DNA of 38,175 nt from Planctomycetota bacterium. GTDB lineage: Bacteria > Planctomycetota > UBA1135 > GCA-002686595. Each line of letters begins with the position of its first letter. Positions within the stretch are counted from its first letter, which is position 1. A model generated the notes under the pieces. That model saw only the letters and a program-made list of their open reading frames with translations, searched no databases and was not told the DNA's origin. Below, piece by piece: positions 23,501 to 35,047 of this stretch. A program made the position numbers and the translations under genes. The stretch covers positions 1 through 38,175 of the forward strand of contig DUDB01000011.1 of the NCBI GenBank assembly GCA_012959525.1. Direction: 5' to 3'.

Positions 23501-23934
23501 TCCAGCAGATCATTGATCATTCCCTGTAGGCCCATGGCGCGGCCGTCATCCGGTGAGTAGAGACGCTCGACCCCGTGGGCCTGCAGCTCCTCGATTTCGG
23601 AGGGCAGGATCGTGCCTCCTCCCCCGCCGAACACCTTGATGGAGGCCCCCCTCTCGGCGAGCAGATCCACCATGTACTTGAAGTACTCCACGTGTCCGCC
23701 CTGATAGGACGTGATCGCGATGCCCTGCACGTCCTCCTGAATGGCGCACTCGACAATCTCAGCCACGGACCGATTGTGGCCCAAGTGGATCACTTCAGCT
23801 CCGGAGGCCTGCAAGATTCGCCGCATGACGTTTATCGCCGCGTCATGCCCATCGAATAGCGAAGCCGCCGTGACAATGCGCACGGGATGCTTGGGGCTGT
23901 AGGGCTCGGGAAGAGCAACGGGACTTGTAGCCAT
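20509..23934 (-). CDS. icmF: Fused isobutyryl-CoA mutase IcmF (B12 domain, MeaI GTPase, mutase barrel)
   Basis: 1141 residues from the ATG at 23934. The IcmF domain order is complete. The N-terminal cobalamin domain (about 10-150) has DGHDAA (His30 as cobalt ligand). The MeaB-like GTPase (about 190-430) has [12 protein letters not shown] (Lys211), [28 protein letters not shown] and NKFDKRG. The mutase barrel (about 560-1100) has [34 protein letters not shown] and [11 protein letters not shown]. IcmF interconverts isobutyryl-CoA and n-butyryl-CoA; some members also act on isovaleryl/pivalyl-CoA. Where the neighbouring mutase has LRTHCQ, this protein has LKYHIQ, so the substrate differs from methylmalonyl-CoA. 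The frame remains open to 24144, but the extension is not family-like and overlaps the next gene. The gene appears monocistronic. Confidence 0.96.
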   Translation of the reverse strand: MATSPVALPEPYSPKHPVRIVTAASLFDGHDAAINVMRRILQASGAEVIHLGHNRSVAEIVECAIQEDVQGIAITSYQGGHVEYFKYMVDLLAERGASIKVFGGGGGTILPSEIEELQAHGVERLYSPDDGRAMGLQGMINDLLERCDFPVERTVDGLGAIERDPQTIGRLVTLAENEPDRLDELRQVLSSHGQGAKTAVLGVTGTGGAGKSSLVDELVRRYLADFGDKTVAVISVDPSRRKSGGALLGDRIRMNAIHDPRVYMRSLATRQSNLALSKHVQDAADICKAAGYDLVILETSGIGQSDTEVVEHCDVSLYVMTAEYGAATQLEKIDMLDYADFVAINKFDKRGSLDALRDVRKQVGRNRSAFEADPESLPVYGTVASQFNDTGVNSLYVALMAALSEKSSGTFEPNLEPEAQGASLGSIIPAERVRYLAEIADKSDEYGEFTARQVSLARRMFQLAGTIELLRTGQLDVETGVAPALGAEDGDDESVRSLLEHYAELRDRLDPDCRHALEGWPEQVIRYKAERYSYEVRGKTIEKDLTTESLSGTAVPKVCLPRSRDWGEILGWILTENVPGAFPFAAGVFPLKREGEDPTRMFAGEGGPERTNRRFHYVSLDLPAKRLSTAFDSVTLYGENPDRRPDIYGKIGNAGVSICTVDDAKKLYSGFDLADPRTSVSMTINGPAPMVLAFFMNAAIDQQCEKFIREQGREEEVEGRIEAIYADLGAERPRYQGELPEGNDGLGLMLLGVSGDQVLPAEDYARIRAETLSVVRGTVQADILKEDQAQNTCIFSTEFALRMMGDVQQSFIDNGVRNFYSVSISGYHIAEAGANPITQLAFTLANGFTYVEYYRSRGMDVDAFAPNLSFFFSNGLDPEYAVIGRVARRIWSTAMKHVYGASERSQKLKYHIQTSGRSLHAQEIAFNDIRTTLQALYALYDNCNSLHTNAYDEAITTPTEESVRRAMAIQLIINRELGLNKNENPLQGAFIIDELTELVEEAVLTEFRSLSERGGVLGAMERMYQRSKIQEESLLYETRKHSGELPVVGVNTFRDPKGSPTVIPDEVIRSTADEKDYAVDSVHAFEARNEARAPEQLENLQNSAVEGGNVFDTLLDAAKVASLGQLSAALYSVGGQYRRNM

Positions 23935-24079
23935 GGGAGAGTCCGCCACGCGAGTCACCCAGAGTGTCGCGGGCACGGGAGCCCATGGTACCGCCCGGGA
24001 TGGGAGAGTCGCAATCGGACCAGAGGGTTGACTGAAAGAGAACCCTCCCGAAGTCGTCGGAAGAGACCCACTGGACCCG

Positions 24080-27000
24080 TTATCCGCCAGCCAGCGCGGC
24101 GACCTCGGCCGCAGAGAGAGCCCGATCGTAGATCCGCACGTCATCTATCGCTCCTTGCCAGGGGCGCACGGACGGATCAGTCGGGTTGCCCCCGATCCAA
24201 ACCGGGACACTTCCGTCGGTCGCGATACTGCCCGCCTTGCTCCGGATTCCCACTGTGGCGCCGTCCAGATAGAGCTTCATGGTGACGCCGTCGTAGACAG
24301 CCGCCGCATGGAACCACTGGTTTTCCGTCAGGTTGCCAGACGAGGCGATCAGAGTCGTTGTCGACCCGCCGGCCTTCAACCTGAACCGCAGGCGGGTCTT
24401 GGAGCTGCTCTTGATCGTGCTCATCATCCAGAAGTGCTTGGCTTCGGCTGTTCCCGTCGCCTTCGAGATAATGCGCCCATCGTTGTAAGGCGAAACTGCA
24501 AGATCGCTGGAGTTGATCCAGCCGGCCAAGGTCATTGCGCTGCCAGCAACGTCAATCATCCCAACGTCGACATAGTCGTTGACGCCGTCGAGGCTGACCG
24601 CATTCGCCAGCTTTCCCGTCGTCCAATCGGCACCGTTGGTAAGCGTACCGTTGTAGCCGTTTCCAGAGACATCGGCTGCAGTCGTCCCGGTCCCTTCGTC
24701 AAACGGCCAGTGCGCGAAGATCGCAGACATCACTGTGATCGATACCGTTGCCTCGTTGCTAACCCCGGATCCGTCGCTGGCCGTGAAAGTGAACGCGTCT
24801 TGCCCCATGAAACCCGTGTTCGGCGTATAGGTCACCTGTGGAGGCGTCCCGCTCAGCGTGCCTGAAGCCGGTGCCGTCCCGATGCTGTAGGTCAAGGAAT
24901 CACCGTCAACGTCGGTAGCCACGAGGATTATCGCCAAAGCCGTATCAACACTCGCACCCACGCTCTGATCCTGAGCAACCGGGGCGTCGTTTACGGGGTT
25001 GACGGTGACCGTGATAGTCCCCGTATCCGTGCCCCCCTTCCCATCGTCGACTTGGAACGTGAAGGCGTCGCCGCCGTAGTAGTCCGGATCGGGCGAGTAC
25101 GCCACGGTAGGAGGAACGCCCGAGAGGGTGCCGTTCTTGGGGTTGGACAGAATACTGAAGCTCAGGGGATCACCGTCGGCGTCTGAACCCTGGAGAACGA
25201 TGCCTGCCATGACGTCCTCGTCGGTGGTCAGGGCATCGTCCACCGCTACTGGGGGAGCATTCCCCGTCAATCCCATGATCTCCCCTGCGGTGAGGGCCCG
25301 ATCGTAGATCCGCACGTCATCGATCGCTCCTTGCCAGGGGCGCACGGACGGGTCCGTCGGATTGCCTCCGATCCAGACCGGAACGTTTCCGCCTACCGCG
25401 ATGCTGCCCGCCTTGCTCCGCGTTCCGACCAGGGCTCCATCCAGGTACAGCTTCATGGTCACGCCGTCGTAGACCGCCGCCGCATGGAACCATTGGTTCT
25501 CGGTCAGGTCGCCAGATGAGGCGATGAGAGTCGTAGTCGACCCGCCGGCCTTCAACCTGAATCGCAAGCGGGACTTGGAGCCGCTCTTAATCGTACTCAC
25601 CATCCAGTAATGGTCCGTTTCGGCTGTTCCCGTCGCCTTCGAAATGATTCGGCCATCGTGATAGGTCGTGATTGCAAGGTGACTGGAGTTGCACCAACCC
25701 GCCAGGGATATGGCATTGCCCGCAACGTCAATCATCCCAACGTCGACATAGTCGTTGACGCCGTCGAGGCTGACCGCATTCGCCAACTTTCCCGTCGTCC
25801 ACGCCGCACCATTGGACAGAGTGCCGTTGTAGCCGTTTCCGGAAACATCGGCTGCGGTGGTTCCGGTCCCTTCATCGAAAGGCCAGTGCGCGAAGATCGA
25901 AGGCGTGACTGTGATCGATACCGTTGCCGCGTTGCTGACCCCGGGTCCGTCACTGGCCGTGAACGTGAACGCGTCTTGCCCCATGAAACCTGGGTTCGGC
26001 GTGTAGATCACCTGTGGAGGCGCCCCGCTCAGGGTGCCTGATGCAGGCGCCGTCCCGATGCTGTAGGTGAGGGGGTCGTTCTCAATGTCGGTGGCAACGA
26101 GGGTGATCGCCTGGGCGGTATTAACCGTTGCTCCCACGCTCTGATCCTGCGCGATCGGGGCATCGTTTACCGGATTGACGGTGACGGTGATCGTCCCCGA
26201 ATCCGTACCCCCTTTTCCATCATCCACCTGGAAGATGAAGCTGTCGCCCCCGTTGAAGTTGGGATATGGCGCATAGGTCACCGCTGGCGGCGTGCCAGAC
26301 AGAGTGCCGCTAGTGGGTCCCACCAAGATGCTAAACGTCAACGGGTCACCGTCGGGGTCCGTTCCGTCCAACACAATCCTGGAAGGCGTGTCTTCGTCGG
26401 TGACCAACGCGGCATCAGTAGCCACCGGTGGGGAATTGGTCACGTCCACCGAGATCACAACCGTGCCCTCATTGCTATCGCCGATGCCATCGTTCGCCAC
26501 GAAAGTGAATGTGTCCCCACCCGTGAAGCCCAGGTTGGGCGCATAGGTCACCTGCGGAGGAACCCCACTCAAGGTGCCGGATGTCGGAGGCGTGCGAATG
26601 GCGTAACTCAACGGGTCGCCCTCTACGTCGATCGCAACCAAGGTGATGGCCAACGGAACGTCCATGTCCGTCGCCGTGCCCTGGTCCTGCGCCACCGGCA
26701 AGTCGTTCACGGCATTCACCGTGATGGACACCGTCCCGGCGTCCGTTCCGCCCTTCCCGTCGTCAACCTGGAATACGAATCCGTCGGCGCCGTTGAAATT
26801 CGTGTTGGGTACGTACGTGAGGGATGGCAAGACCCCCGAGAGCGTGCCACTCACGGGACCTGAGAGAATGCTGAACGTCAGCGCGTCACCATCCGGGTCC
26901 GAACCTTGAAGGACTATGCGGGCCGACGTGTCCTCGTCGGTGACCAGCGTGTCATCCACCGCTACCGGCGGTGCATTGCCGATCAGCGCCAAGACCTCCG

Positions 27001-30000
27001 CCGCGGAGAGGGCCCTATCGTAGATCCGCACGTCATCAATCGCGCCTTGCCAGGGACGAATGGTGGGATCCGTCGGGTTGCCGCCGATCCAGGCAGGAAC
27101 GCTACTACTGACTGCAATCGCCCCCGTCTTGTTCAGGCTCCCGACCAGGACGCCATCCAGATACAGCTTCATGGACGCGCCGTCGTAGACGCCTGCTGCA
27201 TGGAACCACTGATTCTCGGTCAGGTTGCCCGAGGAGGCGACCAGGGTCGTTGTCTGCCCTCCCGCCTTCAGCCGAAACCGCAGGCGGGTGTCTGAGCCGC
27301 TTCGAATGGTACTCAACATCCAGAAGTGCTTGGACTCCGCGGTCCCGTTCGCCTTTGAGATGATGCGCCCGTCGTGGGAGGGGGTGTTCGCGAGCTGACT
27401 CGAATTGAACCAGGCCGCCAACGTCATGGCGCTGCCTGAGACATCGATCGTCCCCACATCGACGAAGTCATTGGACCCATCAAGATCAACTGCATTGAGT
27501 CGAGCCCCTGCCGTCCAAGAAGCGCCGTTCGTCAGGGTACCGGTCTGACCGTTACCGGAAGTGTCGGCAGCCGTTGCGCCGGCCCCTTCATCGAATGGCC
27601 AATGCGCCAGGACGCCGATAGCCGCTGTGAACGTGGCTTGAGAGTTCGGAATGATCGCGTTGCCAGCGAGATCTTCCACGCCATTCAAAGTAAGCGTGTA
27701 GACCGTATTCGGTGAGAGCGTCGATGTGGTCAGGGTCACTGTCCGGCCATCAAGGCCGAGGGAAGCAGCAGAAACAATCACGCCATCCGAGACTGCGTAG
27801 TTGGCTGCATCACTGGCGGTGACCCAGTCGACTGATTCTGAAAAGAGAATACTGACGAGACTGGGTGCGTAAGCGCTAACCGTGGTGATCACGGGCGGCG
27901 ATGTGTCCGGAGGCATCGTCACAGAGGCCTCTGCCGACGGCAATGACTCGCCACCCAGAGTGTTCCATGCCGTGACTACGTAGTAGTAGGTCTGGAGGGC
28001 GACAGCGGTCGAATCGTAGTACTCACTGGTGCTGACTCCCGAAGCGAGCTGGGTGCTGGCGTCTGCAACGAATCCCGATACCGTCGAACGGTAGACGGAA
28101 TATGTATCGAGAGTTGGCTCGGTGTTGTCATCCCAATCGAGCCAGACCAGGGCATCGGTCAACGCCGAGGCCATGAGGCCGGTGGGCGCAGCAGGAGGAC
28201 CCTGAGTGCTGTCGAAGCCGAGATTCTCAAACAGCCAAACCTTATCGTTGTACCAACCGATAGAGATGATATCGAGATCGCCATCTCGGTCGATATCGAA
28301 GAGTCGTGTTCCATCGTGGTGATCGATTCCTACACCACCAGGGTCAACAAGATGTTGGGTGAAAGTTGCCCCCAATCCGTCGTTCTCGAAAACGTAAACG
28401 GCACCATTCCCCCAGTGCTCTCCCAAGACTACGTCCACATCGCCGTCACGGTCCATGTCCGCTGCATCGAGACTCCAGCCACCGCCGAGGTTCTGCCCTA
28501 TCGTGTGCACAGGCCACAGCTGCGTTGGGTCTGCCGGATTCTCCAACCAATAGAGGTCATTCGTTGCTCCACTGAAGTGTGTGAACCCGACCACTGCATC
28601 CAGGTCGCCATCGAGATCCATGTCGACCAGGCGATTACGATCCGGCGTTCCCGTCGTCGTCTTATCACCCCCAATTGTTGAAGACTGAAAAGACGTCCAT
28701 GTGCCCGCGTCGTTGCGCAGCCACCTTGTGCCTTGATAGACGTCGAGATCCCCATCCCCGTCGATGTCCCCAACACTGAGCCCCTCCCCCTGCGAGATAG
28801 GGTGGATCGTGGTCGAGTCGACCGTGGAGGGTACGGTCAAGAGCTCAATTCCAGACTGTCCCCACTCCCCACCCTGCCAGGAGAGTACGGCCTGTGTCGG
28901 GCCCCCATCCGCAAAAACGCCGCAGGCCACGCCTTGAAAGAAATCCTGCGTACCGGGGAAACTGGAGCCGTTGGCCTGAACCGAGAAGTTGCCTACGCCG
29001 TCGTTGAGGGCGAGGTAAAACTCGCTGAAGTCGTCCGAAGGCGCGGCTCCCTTGGATCCGAGAATGTCCACATCTCCATCACCGTCAAAGTCCCGGACAA
29101 CGCACATATTGTTGAGTGGTGCCCCGATTGTCTTACGCACCCAAGAGGACGAAAGGTCTCCGGGGTTCTTGTACCACCAACCGCCCGTAATCACGTCGCG
29201 CTGCCCATCGTTGTCGACGTCTCCGCCCGCAACGAAGAAGGGCTGCCAAGGCGCAAGAGGGTCCAGAAGATGCGTTCGCCACTGGTCGAGAGGGATAGTG
29301 TTCGGCTCGGCCAAGAACACGTCGATGCGTGGCGAGCCATAACTGAATGGTTTGACCAACAGATCAATGTCTGAATCCCCGTCGAGATCCATGGCCCGTG
29401 ACATGTGGTTCGCGAGCCCGGTCGAAATGACCTCTAGCGTAAATCCACCCGTTCCATCCCCCCACCCGATCCACATCCGTGCGTTCGCCCCAGCTCCTGG
29501 AGATCCCATTTCAGCTGTGAAGACGTCCAAGTTGCCATCCCGATTGAAATCTCCAGCTTCAAGGGAATGCCCGTGCTGCACCAAAGGAATCAGAGTTGTC
29601 GAATTCCAAGTGGAGCCATCAAAGGCATAGAACTTGAACGCCCCGTCTCCGTCACCGGAGTTCTGAAATACCTCAAGATACCCGCCTGGAATGAAGTCCC
29701 TCGCAAGGGTCCGGGCAGACGTGTAGCCGGGATCGATCGGCATGGGGGTGTAGTTCTTAGCCCCGTCATAACGCAACCAGTACCCACCGACGATTATGTC
29801 CTCGGTCCCGTTTCCGTCGATGTCCGCGACATCCAAGCCCTCGGGGTTGACCGCAGAGAAGGTCACATCCACAAAACTTGGCCACGGAGAATTCGTGAGC
29901 GGATCTGAGGGTATTTCATAGATCCGTAAACGGGACTCGGTTGTTATCCAGGTAGCGAACTCCGCGGCTCCGTCTCCGTCGAAGTCACCAAAGCCCTGAT

Positions 30001-30481
30001 CGTGATGCATCCTCCCACCGGAATCCTTGATCAGCCGCCGTACCCACGGGACGGACGGGTCGATGTTGGGAAATGGGTTCTCCCACCACCACACGTTGGG
30101 CCCGGAGAAATCCTGACCGAACACAACGTCAAGATCTCCATCACTGTCTATGTCAAAGAGGGCTCCTCCGGCTTCGGGTGCCAGGAAACCGGCTTCAATC
30201 GTTATGAGAGACCAACTCGCGCCAGCACCCAAGTACCCCACGACCGAGTTGCCCCCCCCACGCGCCCCGATGATAAAGTCATTCTGACCGTCGTTGTTCA
30301 GGTCGCCGACTAGAGCTGCCGTTTGATCCGGCCCACCTGGCGGGGTCGGAATGTCACCAAGGGTGCTGGAGAGGTGGGTCCACTGCACCTGACCCCCCTG
30401 GGGCGCCGCAACCGTTGGGGACACGAGCGCAACGGCCGCAACTATAGCTACGGATCTGACCTGACAGGCGGAGAGCTTCAT
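24080..30481 (-). CDS. Giant secreted FG-GAP/FN3/LamG/cadherin-like modular protein
   Basis: 2133 residues with a signal peptide ([15 protein letters not shown]). Residues about 35-750 contain about a dozen FG-GAP/VCBS beta-propeller repeats with calcium-binding cores such as [13 protein letters not shown] and [13 protein letters not shown]. Next come a fibronectin type III domain (about 760-860) and an Ig-like 'SbsA/Big' domain (ILFSESVDW...[10 protein letters not shown], about 862-955). A LamG domain (about 954-1165) is followed by four cadherin-like Ig domains ([27 protein letters not shown]), a second LamG (about 1531-1740), two cadherin-like domains and a third LamG (about 1923-2133). 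No sorting signal or membrane anchor ends it. Likely an extracellular adhesin or polymer-binding protein. No Shine-Dalgarno precedes the ATG; the coding strand there instead reads CCTCCTCG. Confidence 0.9.
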   Translation of the reverse strand: MKLSACQVRSVAIVAAVALVSPTVAAPQGGQVQWTHLSSTLGDIPTPPGGPDQTAALVGDLNNDGQNDFIIGARGGGNSVVGYLGAGASWSLITIEAGFLAPEAGGALFDIDSDGDLDVVFGQDFSGPNVWWWENPFPNIDPSVPWVRRLIKDSGGRMHHDQGFGDFDGDGAAEFATWITTESRLRIYEIPSDPLTNSPWPSFVDVTFSAVNPEGLDVADIDGNGTEDIIVGGYWLRYDGAKNYTPMPIDPGYTSARTLARDFIPGGYLEVFQNSGDGDGAFKFYAFDGSTWNSTTLIPLVQHGHSLEAGDFNRDGNLDVFTAEMGSPGAGANARMWIGWGDGTGGFTLEVISTGLANHMSRAMDLDGDSDIDLLVKPFSYGSPRIDVFLAEPNTIPLDQWRTHLLDPLAPWQPFFVAGGDVDNDGQRDVITGGWWYKNPGDLSSSWVRKTIGAPLNNMCVVRDFDGDGDVDILGSKGAAPSDDFSEFYLALNDGVGNFSVQANGSSFPGTQDFFQGVACGVFADGGPTQAVLSWQGGEWGQSGIELLTVPSTVDSTTIHPISQGEGLSVGDIDGDGDLDVYQGTRWLRNDAGTWTSFQSSTIGGDKTTTGTPDRNRLVDMDLDGDLDAVVGFTHFSGATNDLYWLENPADPTQLWPVHTIGQNLGGGWSLDAADMDRDGDVDVVLGEHWGNGAVYVFENDGLGATFTQHLVDPGGVGIDHHDGTRLFDIDRDGDLDIISIGWYNDKVWLFENLGFDSTQGPPAAPTGLMASALTDALVWLDWDDNTEPTLDTYSVYRSTVSGFVADASTQLASGVSTSEYYDSTAVALQTYYYVVTAWNTLGGESLPSAEASVTMPPDTSPPVITTVSAYAPSLVSILFSESVDWVTASDAANYAVSDGVIVSAASLGLDGRTVTLTTSTLSPNTVYTLTLNGVEDLAGNAIIPNSQATFTAAIGVLAHWPFDEGAGATAADTSGNGQTGTLTNGASWTAGARLNAVDLDGSNDFVDVGTIDVSGSAMTLAAWFNSSQLANTPSHDGRIISKANGTAESKHFWMLSTIRSGSDTRLRFRLKAGGQTTTLVASSGNLTENQWFHAAGVYDGASMKLYLDGVLVGSLNKTGAIAVSSSVPAWIGGNPTDPTIRPWQGAIDDVRIYDRALSAAEVLALIGNAPPVAVDDTLVTDEDTSARIVLQGSDPDGDALTFSILSGPVSGTLSGVLPSLTYVPNTNFNGADGFVFQVDDGKGGTDAGTVSITVNAVNDLPVAQDQGTATDMDVPLAITLVAIDVEGDPLSYAIRTPPTSGTLSGVPPQVTYAPNLGFTGGDTFTFVANDGIGDSNEGTVVISVDVTNSPPVATDAALVTDEDTPSRIVLDGTDPDGDPLTFSILVGPTSGTLSGTPPAVTYAPYPNFNGGDSFIFQVDDGKGGTDSGTITVTVNPVNDAPIAQDQSVGATVNTAQAITLVATDIENDPLTYSIGTAPASGTLSGAPPQVIYTPNPGFMGQDAFTFTASDGPGVSNAATVSITVTPSIFAHWPFDEGTGTTAADVSGNGYNGTLSNGAAWTTGKLANAVSLDGVNDYVDVGMIDVAGNAISLAGWCNSSHLAITTYHDGRIISKATGTAETDHYWMVSTIKSGSKSRLRFRLKAGGSTTTLIASSGDLTENQWFHAAAVYDGVTMKLYLDGALVGTRSKAGSIAVGGNVPVWIGGNPTDPSVRPWQGAIDDVRIYDRALTAGEIMGLTGNAPPVAVDDALTTDEDVMAGIVLQGSDADGDPLSFSILSNPKNGTLSGVPPTVAYSPDPDYYGGDAFTFQVDDGKGGTDTGTITVTVNPVNDAPVAQDQSVGASVDTALAIILVATDVDGDSLTYSIGTAPASGTLSGTPPQVTYTPNTGFMGQDAFTFTASDGSGVSNEATVSITVMSAIFAHWPFDEGTGTTAADVSGNGYNGTLTNGADWTTGKLANAVSLDGVNDYVDVGMIDVAGSAMTLAGWINSSDLAVSPYNDGRIISKATGTAEAKHFWMMSTIKSSSKTRLRFRLKAGGSTTTLIASSGNLTENQWFHAAAVYDGVTMKLYLDGATVGIRSKAGSIATDGSVPVWIGGNPTDPSVRPWQGAIDDVRIYDRALSAAEVAALAGG
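24090..27620 (-). repeat. Three-copy LamG plus cadherin-like module
   Basis: Each copy encodes a LamG domain plus cadherin-like pairs. The first two copies on the map are offset by exactly 1176 bp (for example the TAGATCC motif at 24129 and 25305) and are nearly identical over long stretches, including more than 60 bp around 24548 and 25724. The third starts 1716 bp further (27021); the extra 540 bp equals one more pair of cadherin-like domains. The third copy is more diverged. In-gene duplication is the simplest explanation. Confidence 0.8.
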
Positions 30482-30782
30482 CGAGGAGGAAACGGAATTG
30501 AAAGGGCCTAATTAATTGCGGCAGCGGACCTGAAGCAGGAGCAAGTATAGGCAGCCGACAAGAAGGTGGGCGCCCTTTCTCGCCCACTCCCTGCTTTGGG
30601 CCTGGAACTCTTCAAGACAGGAATACAACTTCCTGCATCGGACCAAGACAGGCCACAGGGAAGGCGCCTCCCCTGGCAGTTGCGGGTCGGGGGTCGCGCT
30701 TGGTGGGGTCCACTGTAATTCCGCACCCACCGGAGCAGATTTCCATAGAGTTACCGGTCGTGCACACCGAGGAGAATTCTGG
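30482..30782. other. Divergent intergenic region
   Basis: About 300 bases between the divergent giant-protein and sulfatase genes, so it must hold both promoters. Seen: a 7-bp inverted repeat GTGGGCG/CGCCCAC with an 8-nt loop at 30566-30587, and the sulfatase ribosome binding site at 30769-30774. No coding sequence is supported, and I could not assign -35/-10 boxes with confidence. Confidence 0.45.
30769..30774 (+). promoter_or_regulatory. Strong ribosome binding site of the 30783 sulfatase
   Basis: GAGGAG, 8 nt before the ATG at 30783. It is one of the few textbook Shine-Dalgarno sites in this window and fixes the sulfatase start. Confidence 0.75.
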
Positions 30783-32258
30783 ATGAGGACCACGATCACA
30801 AGAATCCAAGCTACCTGGCTGATTCATGCCGCAGGACTGGCAGCACTCGCCTTGGCCAACCCGGTCTCCAACATCAACAGCGAGAGACCCAACATACTCT
30901 TCGCCATCGCCGACGACTGGGGCTGGCCCCACGCTGGTGCCTATGAGGACGCGGTGATCAAGACTCCCACCTTCGATCGCCTGGCCGGGGAAGGAGCGCT
31001 CTTCCATCACGCCTACGTCTCCTCCCCGTCGTGCACGCCATCACGAGGGGCCATCCTGACCGGACAGTGGCACTGGCGACTGGAGGGTGCTGGCAATCTG
31101 TGGAGCGTCCTGCCCGACCACTTCGATACCTACCCTGAGATTCTCGCCGCGGCTGGATACGCAACAGCTTCGAGAAGCAAGGCCTGGGGACCGGGTCGAA
31201 CGGAAACGGCAGGGCGGCATCCGGCCGGCCCACCGGGTCCCAAGAGCCTGCGTGAGTTCGTTGCATCCGTACCTGAAGGGCAGCCATGGTGCTACTGGCT
31301 GGGAAGCCATGACCCGCACCGTGGTTACGTCAAGGACTCCGGCGCCAAGAGCGGCATGGATCTCTCCAAGATCGAGCTCTTCCCCCACTTCCCCGACTCG
31401 GTGGAGATACGCGGCGATGTGGCGGACTACTACCTCGAGGTGCAGCGGTTTGACCGCGTTGTAGGTGAAGCGATTGCCGACCTGGAAGCGCTCGGACAGC
31501 TGGACAACACCCTAGTCGTCATGACCGGCGATCACGGCATGCCCTTCCCGCGCTGCAAGAGCAACAACTACGACAGCGGCGCCCGGGTGCCCTTGGCTAT
31601 TCGTTGGCCCGCACACGTGAAGGCGGGCACGGTACTGAACGACTTCGTCAGCCTCATCGATCTCGCGCCGACCTTCTACCAAGCCGCAGGGGTTCCCATT
31701 CCATCCGACGTTTGCGGACGAAGCCTGCTGGCGCTGATGGCGGGGGTGGACGAGAGTGACCGCAGCTACGTGCTACATGGCAAGGAACGCCACGTTCCAG
31801 GACAGGAGGCTCCTAACAATGGGGGCTATCCGACCCGCGCTCTGCGTACGCATGATTTCCTCTACCTGCACAATTTTTTCCCCGATCGCTGGCCCAACGG
31901 AACTCCTCACTACCAGAAGGCCACCATCCCCAACGCATGGCTAGCCGACTGTGACAATGGCCCCACCAAGACCTATATATTCGAGAATCGGGACAAGGAT
32001 GAGCACCACCGCAGGCTCTATGACCTGTCTTTTGGCAAGCGTCCCGCCGACGAACTGTACGACCTGAAGAAAGACCCCAACCAGTTGGTCAACGTTGCGG
32101 CCGACCCCGCCTACGCCAAGACCCTGATGGCATTGAACAAGCGCTTGTTCGCCGAACTCAAGGGAACGGCAGACCCGCGGGTGACCGGCAAGGGTCCTGA
32201 CTTTGACCAGTTCCCCTATCTTGGAAGCGGCCCAAGATTTCCCGGTACCCGCAAGTAG
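30783..32258 (+). CDS. Secreted formylglycine-type sulfatase
   Basis: 491 residues with a signal peptide (about residues 1-26, ending ALAN). RPNILFAIADDWGW carries the two metal-binding Asp residues. SSPSCTPSRGAILTG contains the full CxPxR motif: Cys84 would be converted to formylglycine by a separate maturase, and Arg88 supports it. Further motifs are WLGSHDPHRGY and VVMTGDHGMPFPRCKSNNYDSG. The C-terminal YDLKKDPNQLVNVAADP is the usual end of family S1 sulfatases acting on sulfated sugars. The ATG has a strong GAGGAG site. It is divergent from the giant LamG/cadherin-like protein, which hints at shared use on sulfated polysaccharides; the exact sugar cannot be read from sequence. Confidence 0.93.
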   Translation: MRTTITRIQATWLIHAAGLAALALANPVSNINSERPNILFAIADDWGWPHAGAYEDAVIKTPTFDRLAGEGALFHHAYVSSPSCTPSRGAILTGQWHWRLEGAGNLWSVLPDHFDTYPEILAAAGYATASRSKAWGPGRTETAGRHPAGPPGPKSLREFVASVPEGQPWCYWLGSHDPHRGYVKDSGAKSGMDLSKIELFPHFPDSVEIRGDVADYYLEVQRFDRVVGEAIADLEALGQLDNTLVVMTGDHGMPFPRCKSNNYDSGARVPLAIRWPAHVKAGTVLNDFVSLIDLAPTFYQAAGVPIPSDVCGRSLLALMAGVDESDRSYVLHGKERHVPGQEAPNNGGYPTRALRTHDFLYLHNFFPDRWPNGTPHYQKATIPNAWLADCDNGPTKTYIFENRDKDEHHRRLYDLSFGKRPADELYDLKKDPNQLVNVAADPAYAKTLMALNKRLFAELKGTADPRVTGKGPDFDQFPYLGSGPRFPGTRK

Positions 32259-32433
32259 CATCAGCCCTGGCGACTGCCCCGTTTGGACCAGCGTCCGGGC
32301 CAGATCCCGCCGAGAATGAACGACCTAGATCCTAGAATTTGTCGAACGCCCCCCCCTTGAGGTGTCGTGAGGGGCATGGGTTGGATTGGCCAAGTATTCG
32401 CCAGCCAAGGTTAAGGTCATATTTGCGAGCGCC

Positions 32434-34431
32434 ATGAGAGAAACAAAGTCCACGAAGTTCAGAGCCCTCATCACCGCACGGCCCCTGCCCCTACTGCTCA
32501 TTCTGGGTGGGGCGTCTATTGCCCTGGTGCTTTGGTCCGTCTCAGGCTCGTACCATCGCAGCATCGAGGTGTCTGCATTGCGTCACGCGCAGCAACTCTC
32601 AAGCGCGGTCAAGGAGTTCCGCACCCTCTATACGTCGGAGGTGGTAGAGAGGCTGACTGAGCGGGACGTAGTCGTTTCGCACGACTACAAGCAGCACGGC
32701 GGGTCCATTCCTCTGCCAGCGACTCTCAGCATGATGCTCGGCGAACGCATCGCCGCAGGTGACTCTGGTACAGATGTCAGGTTGTACAGCCCCTATCCCT
32801 TTCCTTCACGGGAAGGAGGTCTACCTGACAAGTTCGGCCAGCGAGCGTGGTCAGAACTAAGTGAGAACCCCGGCGCGCCGGTCTACGCTTTCTCGGAAAC
32901 GCCCGCCGGCTTGGTGCTACGCTACGCTACGGCTGACAGAATGCGACCGTCTTGCGTCCGATGTCATAACGCCCATCCCAACACCCCCAAGTCCGATTGG
33001 CAGGTTGGGGACTTGAGAGGAGTGCTCGACATCACGCTTGCGCTTGGACCTGAGATTGCTGAAGCCAACTCAGTGCTGCAAAGCACGGCCTTCCTGCTCC
33101 TCTTCGTCGGCGTGCTGGGGCTTAGCGCCCTGTGGGTGGTGCTGACCGCGTTCCGCCACAGTTCGGTCAAGGCTACCAATCACGCCAAGGCGATGGATCA
33201 GGCCAATGAGGACTTGGAGACGGCGCTCGTCGAGCACGAACTCTCTTCGAGGGAGAATGACACTCTCAGGGGTCAACTCATACACGCTCAGAAAGTTGAG
33301 AGCCTGGGCCTTCTTGCGGGGAGCATAGCGCACGACTTCAACAATCTGCTGACGCCCATCATCGGGAATGCAAATCTGTTGAATGACGATCTTCCGGACG
33401 GGTCACCTACAAAGCTCGCAGTCGAGGACATCGAGTCAGCCGCAGCCTCCGCTGCTGAGCTGTGTCAGGAGATGCTGGCTTTCTCTGGCAAGGGATCATT
33501 CGGCGATTCCATCATCGACATCAACGAACTTGTTGCGAGCGAGGAAGATCTCTTGCAAACCACCCTCGAGGACAACTGTGCTATCGAATACGACCTAGAA
33601 GCTGAACTTCCGCCCTTCCGGGGAGTCGAGAGCCAGATCCGACAGGCGATTCTGAATCTAGTGTCGAACTCTTCCGAAGCCATTGGAGATGAAAAGGGCG
33701 TGATTCGGATTCGCACTTTCTCTTGCGAAACTTTCCCATCGGAGGGCGGGACGCCGATCTTCGACTGCCTTGAACGCGGACCTTATGTCGTGGTTGAGGT
33801 CACCGACAATGGTAAAGGAATGTCCAAGGAAACGAGAGAGTTGGCCTTCGACCCGTTCTTCACAACGAAGGCCACGGGTCGTGGCTTGGGCCTTTCTGCG
33901 GTTCTCGGAATCCTCAAGGCCCACCGAGGGGCCATTCTCTTGACCAGTTTCCCCGAAGTTGCCACCCAGGTTCAATTGGCATTCTCTGCCGTGCCCCTTC
34001 CACGCCTCGATCAAGAGCCCACGGCAACACCCACAATGGTAGAAGAACGCCACTCGGGCAAGATACTGGTGATCGATGATGAGCCAAGCGTGCTCCGACT
34101 AGCCGAGAAGGTCCTGCTCAGAGCCGGTTTCGACCCTCTAATTTCGACCGGAGGCAAGGAGGCCGTGCGCATCCTTGAGCAGAACGCTCCAGACCTTGCA
34201 TGCATCATCCTCGACCTCACCATGCCCGACATGAGCGGCGGGGAGGTGTTCGAGAAGATCCGGCGCATCCGCACCGACCTCCCAATCCTCTTCTGCAGCG
34301 GTTTCGACGATGACCAGTTCTATCGCGATCTGAAAGACCCTGGGCCCTCGGCGTCCATCCCCAAGCCTTACCGGCCAGCCGACCTCGCCTCCGCAGTGGA
34401 GGCATTGTTGGCGGCATGCCCTAGAGCCTGA
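32434..34431 (+). CDS. Hybrid sensor histidine kinase with DUF3365 (c-type haem) periplasmic domain
   Basis: 665 residues from the ATG at 32434 (a TTG at 32386 in frame is possible). A transmembrane helix at about 17-36, then a DUF3365/Tll0287-like extracytoplasmic domain (about 45-215) with a haem-c motif CVRCH (Cys174, Cys177, His178). A second transmembrane helix lies at about 220-245. A short coiled coil leads to the phospho-acceptor GSIAHDFNNLLTPI (His300), the HATPase domain with the N box NLVSNSSEAI, DNGKGMS and GRGLGLSAV, and a C-terminal receiver domain with DDEPS and Asp594 in ILDLTMPD. Likely a redox, gas or ligand sensor that passes phosphate through its own receiver domain. No separate response regulator with an output domain lies next to it. 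Confidence 0.9.
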   Translation: MRETKSTKFRALITARPLPLLLILGGASIALVLWSVSGSYHRSIEVSALRHAQQLSSAVKEFRTLYTSEVVERLTERDVVVSHDYKQHGGSIPLPATLSMMLGERIAAGDSGTDVRLYSPYPFPSREGGLPDKFGQRAWSELSENPGAPVYAFSETPAGLVLRYATADRMRPSCVRCHNAHPNTPKSDWQVGDLRGVLDITLALGPEIAEANSVLQSTAFLLLFVGVLGLSALWVVLTAFRHSSVKATNHAKAMDQANEDLETALVEHELSSRENDTLRGQLIHAQKVESLGLLAGSIAHDFNNLLTPIIGNANLLNDDLPDGSPTKLAVEDIESAAASAAELCQEMLAFSGKGSFGDSIIDINELVASEEDLLQTTLEDNCAIEYDLEAELPPFRGVESQIRQAILNLVSNSSEAIGDEKGVIRIRTFSCETFPSEGGTPIFDCLERGPYVVVEVTDNGKGMSKETRELAFDPFFTTKATGRGLGLSAVLGILKAHRGAILLTSFPEVATQVQLAFSAVPLPRLDQEPTATPTMVEERHSGKILVIDDEPSVLRLAEKVLLRAGFDPLISTGGKEAVRILEQNAPDLACIILDLTMPDMSGGEVFEKIRRIRTDLPILFCSGFDDDQFYRDLKDPGPSASIPKPYRPADLASAVEALLAACPRA

Positions 34432-34519
34432 TCGCCACTCGGCGAACAAGCCGTGACCCCGGGTGCGATCTTCTTGCCTGCATTGCAGGTGCTTTCGCGG
34501 ACCCGTGACTCGGTGTGCT

Positions 34520-34822
34520 TCAGAGGTTGAGGGCGATCACACCACCGACCACGGCGGCCACTGCTAATAGCAGGCTGATGGGCCACCACCACAGAAACAT
34601 CTTTTGAACGAGCATGAAGCGAAGCCCCATAGCGATGGCTGCCAGGTTGGCAACACCCGCAACGATCAACAACAGAAGTCCAAAATCCGCCAGGTGATTC
34701 GATGCATTGCGCCCGAGGATCAAAGAGACCCCTCCCAGCAACGCACCCCCGCCGATGATCCCCATTGCCACGGCAATGGCAAAGTACCTACCACCAGGAT
34801 TGCCTGGTTCGTTGCTGGCCAT
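34520..34822 (-). CDS. Small three-helix membrane protein, unknown
   Basis: 100 residues with a hydrophilic N-terminus (MASNEPGNPGGR) and three hydrophobic segments, at about residues 13-36, 46-67 and 74-98, separated by short polar turns. It is not recognised as a member of any family. The hydrophobic periodicity and the clean ATG and stop support a real gene; it is convergent with the histidine kinase. The alternative is a chance ORF, since hydrophobic shadows occur in GC-rich DNA. Confidence 0.6.
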   Translation of the reverse strand: MASNEPGNPGGRYFAIAVAMGIIGGGALLGGVSLILGRNASNHLADFGLLLLIVAGVANLAAIAMGLRFMLVQKMFLWWWPISLLLAVAAVVGGVIALNL

Positions 34823-35047
34823 GGATCGATCCTAACACGAACCCACTGCGACGCCGGCGCCCTGGGAACCCATGCGAGGGAGCCGGCAAGGGCCGCCCCA
34901 ATCGGATCGCGCCGGAGATCCCCAGCAGCACTCCCTTGCGCGGCATGACCGTGACTTCGGAAGCCCTGTAGGCACTGCTACACCCATGCATCGCCTACCT
35001 GTATTTTTTGGGCCTACTGGTCCTTGTAGCGCCTATGCTGGTGTTCG

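Noticed and set aside
23935..24144. Upstream extension of the icmF frame
   Set aside because: The cobalamin domain starts within about 15 residues of the ATG at 23934. The extra 70 residues look like random GC-rich translation and overlap the next gene.
24090..27620. Long regular repeats as a possible CRISPR or mobile element
   Set aside because: They are in-frame protein modules of 392 codons inside one gene, without short palindromic repeats, spacers or transposase.
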